14,931 nucleotides of DNA from an uncultured Clostridia bacterium. Its GTDB lineage: Bacteria; Bacillota_A; Clostridia; Christensenellales; Aristaeellaceae. Positions within the stretch are counted from its first letter, which is position 1; each line of letters starts with the position of its first letter. The notes under the pieces were generated by a model, which worked only from the letters and a program-made list of their open reading frames with translations, made no database searches and was not told where the DNA came from. The stretch lies in NCBI GenBank assembly GCA_947166205.1, contig CAMVDI010000020.1:1-14931 (forward strand), read 5' to 3'. The position numbers and the translations under genes were made by a program. Positions 1-7,837 of the stretch are shown piece by piece.

Positions 1-50
1 CGGCCCGCCGCGGCGATGGCTTTTCTCCGTCTGCTTTTCTGTTCTTCCAT
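1..50 (-). CDS. Possible N-terminus of an unidentified protein, cut by the window edge
   Basis: On the minus strand an ATG at 50 opens a frame that stays open to the edge and reads MEEQKSRRRKAIAAAG. A charged, basic start followed by small hydrophobic residues would suit a signal peptide or first membrane segment. The start is 86 bases downstream of the YARHG gene on the same strand, so the two could be co-transcribed. No good ribosome binding site lies directly upstream. A GGAGGG-like match sits about 30 bases away, beyond a short hairpin. Only 16 codons are visible, so the assignment is weak and no function can be given. Confidence 0.3.
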   Translation of the reverse strand, partial: MEEQKSRRRKAIAAAG

Positions 51-59
51 ATCCGGTTT

Positions 60-78
60 GCGGCTGCGGGGCAGCCGC
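60..78. other. Short GC-rich stem-loop
   Basis: Eight bases, GCGGCTGC, at 60-67 pair perfectly with 71-78 across a GGG loop. It lies between the stop of the YARHG gene and the possible downstream gene start at 50. There is no T-run on either side, so it is not a convincing intrinsic terminator. It could be an mRNA-stabilising or processing hairpin. Confidence 0.4.
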
Positions 79-136
79 GGCCCTCCGTTTCAGGCGCCGG
101 CCCGCAGCGCGGAGCGCCCGGACCGGCCGCGGCGCC

Positions 137-1066
137 TCAGCCTTCTCCCTCTCCCTCGTCCGAGGACAGGGAGATATCCAGCATCCCGGTGGGCACGAAG
201 CCGCGGGCCTGTTTCCCGTCGATCGTCGTCTCGACATAGTCCCAGCCGGTGTTGTTGAACATGGTGGACAGGTAGCTCACCCGGGTGCCCGCCGGCAGCC
301 GGATCAGCGCCCGGCCCGTCAGGGCGGGGTCGTCCGTCAGGTTTACGTCCGTCACGACCGTGGCGGGCGACCAGTCCCAGGTCAGCTGGCCCAGCTGCGG
401 CACGCTGCCCCGGATCTTCGAGGTCTCGATGTATCCGATCCGGTACTGTCCGGCGTAGTTCGCCTCATACAGCATCAGCATCCATCCCCCGTCATAGCCC
501 AGGGCGTAGACCGCTCCGTTGGTGCTGACGGAAGCCTTGCCGTTGTTCGCCCGGTACGCCGCGGAGGACGGCGCGGTATAGACCGCCAGCTTCTGGCCGG
601 CCTTCATGGGCACATAGTCAAAGCCCCGGGGCCGGTTCACGTTCTGCGGCGGCGTGGGCATCCCGATGCCGTTCGGGTTCGTCGTTCCCAGCTCCCGCAT
701 CTCCCGGCGGACAGAGACGATCAGGTCCCGGTTCGCGTTCTCGATGGCGGAGCACTGGGAAAAGCTCTCGTGATGGTTATTGGAGGATTCGCTCTCGTTG
801 GGCCTGTACCAGGGCATCTGGGTAAACCAGTTGTAGCACCTGCTGCCCGTCTCAAACTTGTATCCGTGCCGGGCATAGATCTCGTTGAAGGCGTACAGCA
901 GGGTATCATACCTGTACTTCCAGACCTCTTCCCGGGTCAGCAGCCGCGTGTTGCTGTCCGGAATGATATACAGGCTCTCCGCCTGCGCCGGAATCACCGG
1001 AAGGGAAAGCACGGTCATCACCACCGTCAGAAGCATCGCCAGCCAGCCTGTAAACCTGTTTTTCAT
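137..1066 (-). CDS. Secreted YARHG-domain protein with SH3-like repeats
   Basis: The protein has 309 residues. Residues 1-29 form a signal peptide (basic start, hydrophobic core, cleavage near AQA), so it is probably exported and active at the cell surface. A YARHG motif at residues 64-68 lies in a helical region rich in Tyr and Trp, typical of extracellular YARHG domains of unknown function. Two SH3-like beta segments follow, at about 150-220 and 235-297. The second is clearly related to a segment of the leucine-rich-repeat protein at 4548-6635. The tail is acidic (EGEGEG). The ATG at 1066 is preceded by an AGGAGA site and a good promoter. Such proteins are thought to bind cell-wall components, but nothing here fixes the ligand. 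No enzymatic residues are visible. Confidence 0.85.
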   Translation of the reverse strand: MKNRFTGWLAMLLTVVMTVLSLPVIPAQAESLYIIPDSNTRLLTREEVWKYRYDTLLYAFNEIYARHGYKFETGSRCYNWFTQMPWYRPNESESSNNHHESFSQCSAIENANRDLIVSVRREMRELGTTNPNGIGMPTPPQNVNRPRGFDYVPMKAGQKLAVYTAPSSAAYRANNGKASVSTNGAVYALGYDGGWMLMLYEANYAGQYRIGYIETSKIRGSVPQLGQLTWDWSPATVVTDVNLTDDPALTGRALIRLPAGTRVSYLSTMFNNTGWDYVETTIDGKQARGFVPTGMLDISLSSDEGEGEG

Positions 1067-1099
1067 CCCCGATCATCTCCTGTTCCTTTTTTCAGCGGA

Positions 1100-1128
1100 A
1101 TAGTAAAATAAAACGGCGCAAAAGTCAA
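1100..1128 (-). promoter_or_regulatory. Sigma-A-type promoter of the YARHG gene
   Basis: On the minus strand, TTGACT (1123-1128) and TACTAT (1100-1105) are separated by exactly 17 bases. They match the consensus at 5/6 and 4/6. The -10 box is 34 bases upstream of the YARHG start codon, in an A/T-rich stretch that stands out from the GC-rich surroundings. Confidence 0.7.
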
Positions 1129-1164
1129 TTGAAAAGGCGCGTACCGGCTGCCCTGTCCGCCCGC

Positions 1165-3339
1165 TTATTCCGGCTTCTCCAGCCGGAACCGCCGGGTGCA
1201 GGTCAGATGGTCCGCATATCCCGCGGAGATTTCGAACCAGCCGGGCTCGGAAACCAGCCGGCAGTCGAAATTCCAGAACCGGACCTGCTCCTCCGTGACG
1301 GTGAAGACGACCTCCCCGATCTCCCCGGGGGCCAGCTCCACCTTCCGGTAATCGATCAGCTGCTGCACGGGCCGAACCACGGAGGCCTTTTCATCCCGCA
1401 TGTACAGCTGGACAACCTCCCTGCCGGGCCGGTTTCCCGTGTTCCGCAGGCGCACCGTCACCTTCATCGGCTCCGCCGGCGTCATCGTCTCCCGGTCCGT
1501 CTCCAGGGAAATGTATTCGAAGGAGGTGTAGCTGAGCCCGTATCCGAAGGAATACAGGGGCAGGTTCGGCATGTCCAGATAGCAGCTCGTGAAGGCGAAC
1601 GGCTCCGCGTCCGGCTCCGGCTTCGGCCGGCCGGTATTGACCCGGTTATAGTACAGCGGTTCCTGGCCCACGCTCCGGGGCATGCTGACGGACAGCTTTC
1701 CGCAGGGGTTCGCCTCCCCGAACAGGAGCCGGGCGGCGGCGTCTCCGGCCTCGGTTCCGGGATACCACATCTCCAGAATCGCCGGGGCGGTCTCCGCCAG
1801 CTCCGTCAGGACCAGGGGCCTGCCGTTGAAAAGCAGGACGGCGGTATTCGGGTTGGCCGCGGTCACCCGGGCGGCCAGCTCCGTCTGCCGGCCGGGCAGG
1901 GTCAGCTCCGCCCGGCTGCGGCCTTCGCCGCTGTCGTTTTCCGGCTCGCCCAGGGCCAGAATCACCGCGTCCGCCTCCGCCGCGGCCTTCACCGCCGCGT
2001 CGATGCCGCTGCCGTCGGTGCTGCCGATCTCGGCGCTGCATCCGGGAACGATGACCAGCTCCGCGTCCGGCATCAGCTTCCGGATCCCCTCCGGCAGGGT
2101 CACCGCGTCCTTCCATGCACCGGGCCGGCTCCAGAAGCCCACCAGGTGCCGCTCCTCGGCGAAGGGCCCGACCAGGGCGCTTTTCCGGACGTCCCGGGAG
2201 AAGGGCAGCACGCCCTCGTTCTTCAGCAGGACCGCGCTCTCCTCCGCCGCCCTGCGGGCAATCTCCCGGTGGGCCGGGCAAAGACAGCGCTCCCGCTCCT
2301 TTTCCTCGTCCGCCCCGCGGACCGGGTTCTCAAAGAGCCCCAGTTCATTTTTCAGCTCCAGGACCCGCATCACCGCCCGGTCCAGCGCCTCCCCGGACAC
2401 GGCGCCTTCCCGCACCAGCCCCGCCAGCTCCCGGAAATAGGCGTTGCTGACCATGTCGATATCGCATCCCGCCTCCATGGCGAGCTTCGCCCCTTCTTTC
2501 CGGTTCTCCGCCATCCCGTGATTCATAAGCTCGCCGATCGCGTTGTAGTCGCTGATGACAACGCCCCGGAAGCCCCATTCCTCCCGGAGCACCCGGTTTA
2601 TCAGCCACCGGTTCGCCACGGAGGGAATCCCGTTCAGGGAGTTGAAGGAGGGCATGACCAGCCTGGCCCCGGCGTCGATACAGGCCTTGTAGGCGGGAAG
2701 ATACGCCTCCCGCAGCATCCGCTCCGAGAGCTCAACGGTATTGTAGTCCCGGCCGGCCTCCGCCGCGCCGTAGGCCGCGTAATGCTTCACGCAGCAGGCG
2801 ATGTTTTCCGGGTCGGACAGATCCTCCCCCTGGGTGGCGCGCACATAGGCCGCGCCCATGCGGCAGTTGATCAGCGGCTCCTCGGAGCAGGTCTCCAGGA
2901 TCCTGCCCCAGCGGGCGTCCCGGGCGGTATCCACCATGGGATTGAAGGTCACGTGCACGCCGCAGGCGGCGGATTCCCGCCTGGCCATGTCCGCGCACTC
3001 CGCCATCAGCCCCTCGTCAAAGGAGCAGCCCATCGCCAGCGGAATGGGATAGGTGGTCCGCAGGCCGTGGATCACATCCAGCATCAGCAGAAGCGGAATT
3101 TTCTTTTCATCCGCCGCCAGATGCTTCTCCTGCAGCGCTTTGGCCTGCGCCGCGTTTTCAAAGGTCAGAACGCTGCCCAGCGTCCGGTTGATTTCCTCCG
3201 CGGGAATCTTTTCCCCTTCGGGCCCCGTGATCTCCATCTGATTGGAAATCAGATCCCCCGCGTTGACCTGAACCAGCTGACCGACCTTTTCCTCCAGGGT
3301 CATGCTGTCAAGGAGGGCCTGAAGCTGTTCTGCACGCAT
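1165..3339 (-). CDS. Glycoside hydrolase family 3 beta-glucosidase-like enzyme
   Basis: The protein has 724 residues, a normal length for three-domain GH3 enzymes of the BglX type. It has the N-terminal TIM-barrel domain (about 10-335), the alpha/beta sandwich domain (about 365-560) and a C-terminal fibronectin-III-like domain (about 600-715). The nucleophile should be D264 in VVISDYNAI. The KHY motif is at 185-187, and E472 in SGEGRSR fits the acid/base position before the LPGRQ motif. GH3 members of this layout remove beta-linked glucose, xylose or related sugars from oligosaccharide ends; the exact substrate cannot be read here. There is no signal peptide, so it probably acts in the cytoplasm on imported oligosaccharides. 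I chose ATG 3339 because it has an AAAGGGG site and starts at the conserved MTLEEKVGQL region. The frame stays open 70 codons further upstream, but those codons run through the promoter and look non-coding. Confidence 0.93.
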   Translation of the reverse strand: MRAEQLQALLDSMTLEEKVGQLVQVNAGDLISNQMEITGPEGEKIPAEEINRTLGSVLTFENAAQAKALQEKHLAADEKKIPLLLMLDVIHGLRTTYPIPLAMGCSFDEGLMAECADMARRESAACGVHVTFNPMVDTARDARWGRILETCSEEPLINCRMGAAYVRATQGEDLSDPENIACCVKHYAAYGAAEAGRDYNTVELSERMLREAYLPAYKACIDAGARLVMPSFNSLNGIPSVANRWLINRVLREEWGFRGVVISDYNAIGELMNHGMAENRKEGAKLAMEAGCDIDMVSNAYFRELAGLVREGAVSGEALDRAVMRVLELKNELGLFENPVRGADEEKERERCLCPAHREIARRAAEESAVLLKNEGVLPFSRDVRKSALVGPFAEERHLVGFWSRPGAWKDAVTLPEGIRKLMPDAELVIVPGCSAEIGSTDGSGIDAAVKAAAEADAVILALGEPENDSGEGRSRAELTLPGRQTELAARVTAANPNTAVLLFNGRPLVLTELAETAPAILEMWYPGTEAGDAAARLLFGEANPCGKLSVSMPRSVGQEPLYYNRVNTGRPKPEPDAEPFAFTSCYLDMPNLPLYSFGYGLSYTSFEYISLETDRETMTPAEPMKVTVRLRNTGNRPGREVVQLYMRDEKASVVRPVQQLIDYRKVELAPGEIGEVVFTVTEEQVRFWNFDCRLVSEPGWFEISAGYADHLTCTRRFRLEKPE

Positions 3340-3411
3340 GGTTTTATCCCCTTTCGATCTGTTCGCCGCTTCTCCGCGCCCGGCGCCCGGCATCCGTTCT
3401 TTTCCGGGGAT

Positions 3412-3440
3412 ATCATACCGGGAAATTCCCGGTTTTGCAA
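3412..3440 (-). promoter_or_regulatory. Promoter of the GH3 gene with a palindrome in its spacer
   Basis: On the minus strand, TTGCAA (3435-3440) and TATGAT (3412-3417) are 17 bases apart. The -10 matches 5/6 and the -35 matches 4/6. A perfect odd palindrome, ACCGGGA-AAT-TCCCGGT on the plus strand (3417-3433), fills the spacer and touches the -10. A repressor bound there would block RNA polymerase, so sugar-responsive control of the hydrolase is a reasonable inference. The palindrome does not resemble a CcpA cre site. The leader to the start codon is about 65 bases. Confidence 0.65.
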
Positions 3441-3461
3441 CTGCCGCGGGGGGGGGGCGGG

Positions 3462-3527
3462 CCCGATCTGTTCCGCCTGATGAGGGAGGAGCTGGAAAAG
3501 CACAAAAATGCCGCGTCCGTCGATTGA
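3462..3527 (+). pseudogene. Possible 3' remnant of an unidentified gene
   Basis: A plus-strand frame ending in TGA at 3525-3527 reads PDLFRLMREELEKHKNAASVD. This amphipathic, charged helix looks like a natural protein C-terminus. Upstream it runs into a ten-G tract (3448-3457) and loses protein-like composition, with no start codon. It could be the tail of a decayed gene between the divergent GH3 and metallo-hydrolase genes. It is only about 21 codons, so chance is possible and no family is recognised. Confidence 0.25.
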
Positions 3528-3552
3528 TTTTTGCGGCAGGGAAGTCCATAAT
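3524..3552 (+). promoter_or_regulatory. Promoter of the metallo-hydrolase gene
   Basis: TTGATT (3524-3529) and CATAAT (3547-3552) are separated by 17 bases. The -10 matches 5/6 and the -35 matches 4/6. It lies 65 bases upstream of the start codon and points away from the GH3 promoter. Confidence 0.65.
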
Positions 3553-3616
3553 GATGAGGCGATAAGGCGTTTATCCCGAAATTCCTTTATTTCCGTGATT
3601 GAAGGAGGGCCGAAAC

Positions 3617-4405
3617 ATGGAGGAAAAGAAGCTGTTCATCAAAGAAACAATGCCCGGTATTTTCCTGATGGATGAAGCGCATGAAGCAACAGGATATCTG
3701 GTGGTCGGAAAAGAAAGAGCCTGTGTGATCGATACCATGAACGGGTACAATGATCTTTATCAGGCCGTCAGGAAACTCACGGACAAGCCGCTGACGGTGG
3801 TGAATACGCACGGGCATCCGGATCACATCTACGGCAACATGTTTTTTCAGGAAGCCTATCTTCACCCGGCTGACCGTGAACTGGCCCGGATGTTTGTTGA
3901 AGATCCGGAATATCGGAAAATGCTGGAGGAACGGAAAAAGACATTTCCGCCTTTCAGGGATATCCTTCCCGGGGATGTGATTGATCTTGGAGGAAGGACA
4001 CTGGAGGTGTTCGGTCTTCCCGGCCATACCCCCGGCGGAATTCTGCTCCTGCTCCGGGAGGACAGGATTCTGTTTACCGGTGACAGCATCAACCATCATC
4101 TGTGGATGCAGCTGGATGACTGCCTGACGATGAAACAGTTCCTGAGCGAACTGGACAAGGTCATGATGCTGCAGGAGCGGGCGGATATCATCCTGCACGG
4201 ACACGCTCAGGATACGGACGATATTTCACTGATGCGCTGCATGAGAGACGGCGTGGAAGAGATCTGCAAAGGAATGACGGAACAGGATACGCCCTATCAC
4301 TGGTTCGGAGGAACCGGTCTGCAGCATCCTTTCAAATGTGATCCGGACAGGCACTACCAGCAGGAAGATCATGTGATCTGTTACCGCGCGTGCAATGTCG
4401 GATGA
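3617..4405 (+). CDS. Metallo-beta-lactamase-fold hydrolase
   Basis: The protein has 262 residues, is cytoplasmic and has no signal peptide. The metal ligands are complete: H65, H67, D69 and H70 in THGHPDH, H137 in GHTPGG, D156 in TGDS, and a final histidine in LHGHA (H194 or H196). This is the glyoxalase-II-like group of the superfamily, which hydrolyses thioesters, lactones or phosphoesters with a dinuclear zinc or iron centre. The sequence does not say which substrate. I chose ATG 3617 because AGGAGGG sits seven bases upstream. A TTG six codons earlier would run through that ribosome binding site. The gene is visibly less GC-rich than its neighbours and is transcribed alone, which may indicate transfer. 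Function beyond the fold is unknown. Confidence 0.9.
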   Translation: MEEKKLFIKETMPGIFLMDEAHEATGYLVVGKERACVIDTMNGYNDLYQAVRKLTDKPLTVVNTHGHPDHIYGNMFFQEAYLHPADRELARMFVEDPEYRKMLEERKKTFPPFRDILPGDVIDLGGRTLEVFGLPGHTPGGILLLLREDRILFTGDSINHHLWMQLDDCLTMKQFLSELDKVMMLQERADIILHGHAQDTDDISLMRCMRDGVEEICKGMTEQDTPYHWFGGTGLQHPFKCDPDRHYQQEDHVICYRACNVG

Positions 4406-4471
4406 TCAACAAACCCGGCCCGCAGACTGCGAGAGAAAAAGTATCCACTCATCTTCCCGGCGCGGCGCCTA

Positions 4472-4500
4472 TTGACTTTCCCCGCCGGATATAGGATGAT
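4472..4500 (+). promoter_or_regulatory. Promoter of the LRR / PstS-like pair
   Basis: TTGACT (4472-4477, 5/6) and GATGAT (4495-4500, 4/6) are spaced by 17 bases. They lie 47 bases upstream of the leucine-rich-repeat gene. The -10 is imperfect, so activity may be moderate. Confidence 0.6.
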
Positions 4501-4547
4501 AGAAGAAAGCCATCGACCCGGACCGGGCGCCGGAGGCGGGAGGAGCC

Positions 4548-6635
4548 ATGAAAAACAGATTTTGGATCATTTCAGCGCTGATCATGCTCGCGCTTTTGCT
4601 GTGTTCCGCGGTCCCGGCGGGAGCGGAAGTCCTGATGACCCTGCCGGACGAGAGGACGATTCCGGACGCGGACTTCGGGATGCTGGGCATTTCCCCGGAG
4701 GAAGCGATTCCGGTTTACGGGGCGCCCTTCGCCGAAGCCTGGCGCGGCGCGGAGGAAGAGGACCTGACCGACGCGGACGGACCTTTCCGGATCCTTGCCG
4801 CGGCGCAGGGGGACGCCTGGCTGCTGATCTCCCGGGACGGTGAGGCAGGGGCCGCGCCCTTCGGATGGATCCGGACGCCGGAGGGCTTCGACCTGTACGT
4901 GGAGATCGGCGTCTTTTCCCCGGAACGGGAGCTGTACCGGGTTCTGGAGGAAACCCCGCTGACAGATGACCCTCTGGGCAGCGGGCGGGCGATCCGCACC
5001 CTTCAGCCCGGCGAAACCGTAATCGGGATGTACTTACTTCAGAACCGCGGAGACCAATGGATTCTCGCGGAAACGGAGCAGGACGGGAAAACCGTCTGGG
5101 CTTTCGTGCGGAGAGACGCGCTCACGCCGGAGGCGCCCTATTTCAGGGAAGGGGACCTGCTGGTTTTCCGGGAAGGCGTCACCAGCCTGGGCGCGTTCTG
5201 GGGGATGAACGAAGGCTGGGCGGAGGACGGATGGGACGGGGACGGATCCGGGGATCCGGATAACGCGCCGGAGCCGGACGAATCGCTCCGGCACACCGTG
5301 TCCCCGGTCATCCTCCCGGGGGAGCTTGCCTGCAGCTATGTGGATCTGTCCAGCCAATACGGGGAGCAGATCCGGCAGGTGCGTTTTCCCTCCTCGCTCC
5401 GCATCCTCGGCGCGGAGGCGGTCTTCGGGCTGGATGTGCGGGAAATCACGCTCCCCGGAAGCCTGGAATACGCGGACAGCGATGCTTTCCTCGCAGGTGC
5501 CGTCGAGCGGATCGTGATTCCCGCGGACTATACCGCGAACCTTCCCGATTTCTCCATGGGATTGTTCTCCGAATGGGCCGTCGCGGAGGGGAATCCCCGG
5601 TATTCCTCCCGGGACGGGGTGCTTTTCTCCGCGGACGGGAAAACCCTGCTGAATTATCCGGAGTGCCGGAAGGAGACGCACTACGACGTGCCCCCGGGCA
5701 CGGAGGTCATCGCCCGGGGCGCCTTCGGCAGCGGGGGAATCGAACTGCAGACGATCTCCCTGCCCATCGGGCTGAAGCGGATCGAACCCTATGCCTTCTC
5801 CGGATGCGGCCGGCTGAGCAGCCTGACGGTTCCGCTGACCGTGACGGAAATCGGCGCCAACGCCTTCTCCGACTGTGTCAGCCTGGGGCGGCTGAGCCTG
5901 CCTCCGGGCCTTCAGGCGGACTTCTCCCACGACTACAGCTATCGGGAGGATATGTCCGTCTTTATGGGGGACAACGGCGCCACGCTTTCCGCCCCGGGCG
6001 AGTACAGCCAGCCCTCCGCCTCCCCTTCCATCTGGCTGTCCGGCGAGAACGGAACCGGGGAGGTGCCCGTATACCGGGACGATACTTCCGCGGAGCCCTT
6101 CAAGACGCTGAAATCCGGCTATTCCTGCTATTATATTGAGATCAGGAACGGCCGGGCCGCGCTGCATGAGGGCGAATGGGTGGATCTGAAAAACACCATT
6201 CCCCAGAGCTTTGAACTTTTCTTCCACGTTTCCCGGGTCGTTCCCACCGAAGCGGGCCGGGCGGTTCTTTCGGAGGCGGGGATATCGGACTACGCCGCGG
6301 CCTGGCTGGATAACGAGGCCATGACCGCTCACTTCTACGCGGTTCTGGAAGACAGAGAGATTGAGGTCACGCTCCGCCCCGACCAGTTTGCGCTGTACCG
6401 TCCCCGGACCGGGGACAGCCGGGATTTTGCCCTGCTGACGGCCGAAGATATTGAGCTGCCGGTCTACATCCTCACGGCGCCCTCCGGGGAGACTGCCGCC
6501 TGGACCTATACCGGCGAACAGGCCGAGGTCATGGAGCGGGCGGAAGGCTGGGCCCGGATCCGCACGGTGGCGGCGGAGGGCTGGGTCCGGGAGGAAAACC
6601 TGGTCACCGTCACGCAGGAAGGGCTGGAACCCTGA
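4548..6635 (+). CDS. Secreted BspA-type leucine-rich-repeat protein with SH3-like segments
   Basis: The protein has 695 residues. A signal peptide spans residues 1-26 (PAGA cleavage). An SH3-like segment at about 125-193 contains LTDDPLGSGRAIRTL, closely matching the last domain of the YARHG protein. An acidic, glycine-rich linker (about 222-245) follows. Residues 275-455 carry BspA/LRR_5 repeats, clearest as LKRIEPYAFSGCGRLSSLTV and VTEIGANAFSDCVSLGRLSL. A further SH3-like segment closes the protein at about 635-690. There is no LPXTG motif or membrane anchor, so it may be held to the wall by its SH3-like domains. BspA-type repeats generally mediate binding to proteins or host surfaces; the partner here is unknown. 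A GGGAGGAG site precedes ATG 4548. The PstS-like gene follows 64 bases downstream, probably in the same transcript. Confidence 0.88.
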   Translation: MKNRFWIISALIMLALLLCSAVPAGAEVLMTLPDERTIPDADFGMLGISPEEAIPVYGAPFAEAWRGAEEEDLTDADGPFRILAAAQGDAWLLISRDGEAGAAPFGWIRTPEGFDLYVEIGVFSPERELYRVLEETPLTDDPLGSGRAIRTLQPGETVIGMYLLQNRGDQWILAETEQDGKTVWAFVRRDALTPEAPYFREGDLLVFREGVTSLGAFWGMNEGWAEDGWDGDGSGDPDNAPEPDESLRHTVSPVILPGELACSYVDLSSQYGEQIRQVRFPSSLRILGAEAVFGLDVREITLPGSLEYADSDAFLAGAVERIVIPADYTANLPDFSMGLFSEWAVAEGNPRYSSRDGVLFSADGKTLLNYPECRKETHYDVPPGTEVIARGAFGSGGIELQTISLPIGLKRIEPYAFSGCGRLSSLTVPLTVTEIGANAFSDCVSLGRLSLPPGLQADFSHDYSYREDMSVFMGDNGATLSAPGEYSQPSASPSIWLSGENGTGEVPVYRDDTSAEPFKTLKSGYSCYYIEIRNGRAALHEGEWVDLKNTIPQSFELFFHVSRVVPTEAGRAVLSEAGISDYAAAWLDNEAMTAHFYAVLEDREIEVTLRPDQFALYRPRTGDSRDFALLTAEDIELPVYILTAPSGETAAWTYTGEQAEVMERAEGWARIRTVAAEGWVREENLVTVTQEGLEP

Positions 6636-6643
6636 CGCGGGAA

Positions 6644-6677
6644 CGTGATATCACGCTCCGGGCCCGAGGCCCGGAGC
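6644..6677 (+). other. Palindrome and strong intercistronic hairpin
   Basis: A perfect 12-base palindrome, CGTGATATCACG (6644-6655), is followed by a 10-bp stem (6655-6664 with 6668-6677) and a CGA loop. It lies between the LRR stop and the ribosome binding site of the PstS-like gene. No T-run follows, so I read it as an mRNA-processing or stability element, or a protein site, rather than a terminator. Confidence 0.5.
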
Positions 6678-6699
6678 CCTGAAAGGGAGGATCAGACAC

Positions 6700-7788
6700 A
6701 TGAATCGCAAAATACATCGGAAGAACCTGCTCCGGGTGTTGGGCGCACTGGCGCTTGCCCTGAGCCTGGCCGCGGGGACCGCGGGGGCCGCGGCGGAAAG
6801 CGGCGGGCAGGGCGGATCCTGGAGCCAGATCAATCAGTCCGTGGCCCGGAGCGAGGGCTGGCAGCGGATCGTGGAGAACCCCCGGGATTTTCAGCTGGGC
6901 GGGCTCACCCCGCTGGAAGGCAGCGAGGGGCTGTACATCGGCGCCTGGGGGGACTATCCCTCCATGGACGGATCCACCGTCTGCGTGCCGCTGGCCATGG
7001 AGCTGGCGCGGCAGTGGCTGGATCTGAGCGATGAGGATCTGAACGGCTTCGTCAATTTCTCGACGACGCCCTATGCCTACGACCGCCTCTTCCACGGGCA
7101 GGCCAATCCCCTGGTCACCATCGCCAGCCGGGGCGTCATGATGGACGATACCCATCCCATCGACCTGGTGATCGGCACCGGGCCCAACGCGGACGAGCGG
7201 AAGGCGGCGGAGGACGCGGGGGCGGAACTGGTGATGGTGCCCGTCTGCTATGACGCGTTCGTCTTCCTGGTCAACAGCGCGAACCCGGTCGACGGGCTGA
7301 CAACGGAGCAGATCCGCGGCATCTACAGCGGAAAATACCGCCGCTGGGACGAGGTCGGCGGAGAGGCGGACACCGTCATCCACGCCTATCAGCGGCCCCA
7401 CGGCTCCGGCAGCCAGACCGCCATGGAGGAGCTGGTGATGGACGGCTATCAGCTGGACGCGGCGGATTCGAACTACATCTCCGACGGGATGGCGGACCTG
7501 ATCGCCCAGATCGGAAACTATGACAACAGCCGGGAGGCCATCGGCTACTCCTACCTGTACTATGTGGACAGCCTGTACCGCAGCGGCAGCCTGAAGGTGC
7601 TGGCCGTGGACGGCGCCGCGCCGACGGCGGAGAACTTCCGGAACGGAACCTATCCCTTCACGGTCTATTATTACGCGGTGTATGTGAAGGGCAATGAGAA
7701 CGCGGAGCGCTTCGTCAGCTGGATGACCTCCGGGGAGGGCCAGCGCTGTATCGCCCAGGCGGGATACGTACCTCTGACCGGGGACTGA
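6700..7788 (+). CDS. PstS-like phosphate-type substrate-binding protein
   Basis: The protein has 362 residues with a Sec signal peptide (about 1-32, alanine-rich, no lipobox cysteine). The mature part has the features of PBP-like domain 2 / PstS proteins: DGST at 90-93, the hinge segment VFLVNSANPVDGLTTEQIRGIYSG, GSGSQT at 235-240, and AIGYSYLYYVDSLY near 280-293. PstS proteins bind phosphate through such DGST and SGSQ loops. The family also includes members that bind other anions or act as sensors. No pstC, pstA, pstB or phoU lies in the window, so it may serve a distant transporter or act outside transport. GGGAGG lies nine bases before ATG 6700. The pairing with the LRR protein upstream is unusual. 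Confidence 0.85.
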   Translation: MNRKIHRKNLLRVLGALALALSLAAGTAGAAAESGGQGGSWSQINQSVARSEGWQRIVENPRDFQLGGLTPLEGSEGLYIGAWGDYPSMDGSTVCVPLAMELARQWLDLSDEDLNGFVNFSTTPYAYDRLFHGQANPLVTIASRGVMMDDTHPIDLVIGTGPNADERKAAEDAGAELVMVPVCYDAFVFLVNSANPVDGLTTEQIRGIYSGKYRRWDEVGGEADTVIHAYQRPHGSGSQTAMEELVMDGYQLDAADSNYISDGMADLIAQIGNYDNSREAIGYSYLYYVDSLYRSGSLKVLAVDGAAPTAENFRNGTYPFTVYYYAVYVKGNENAERFVSWMTSGEGQRCIAQAGYVPLTGD

Positions 7789-7821
7789 TCCCGGCGCTGT
7801 TCCCCGGCCTTCCGTTCCGGT

Positions 7822-7837
7822 GGAACGAAAAAGACCG
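7822..7837. repeat. Copy 1 of a GGAACGAAAARGACCG repeat
   Basis: GGAACGAAAAAGACCG recurs at 7888-7903 with one difference. This copy is also the right arm of a short hairpin (CGTTCC-GGT-GGAACG, 7813-7827). Its AAAARGACCG core reappears at 10183-10192. The 214-base gap that holds it (7789-8002) contains no gene I can support. Confidence 0.5.

Noticed and set aside
1129..3480. A 783-codon plus-strand open frame
   Set aside because: It is the complement of the GH3 gene, has low-complexity Arg/Gly/Pro/His composition, and matches no protein pattern. High GC content keeps the opposite strand open.
3340..3549. Seventy-codon N-terminal extension of the GH3 enzyme
   Set aside because: It reads through the promoter, the palindrome and the poly-G tract; a good ribosome binding site and the family start are at 3339.
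5034..6332. A 432-codon minus-strand open frame
   Set aside because: It is the shadow of the leucine-rich-repeat gene, which has a signal peptide, repeats and a good ribosome binding site.
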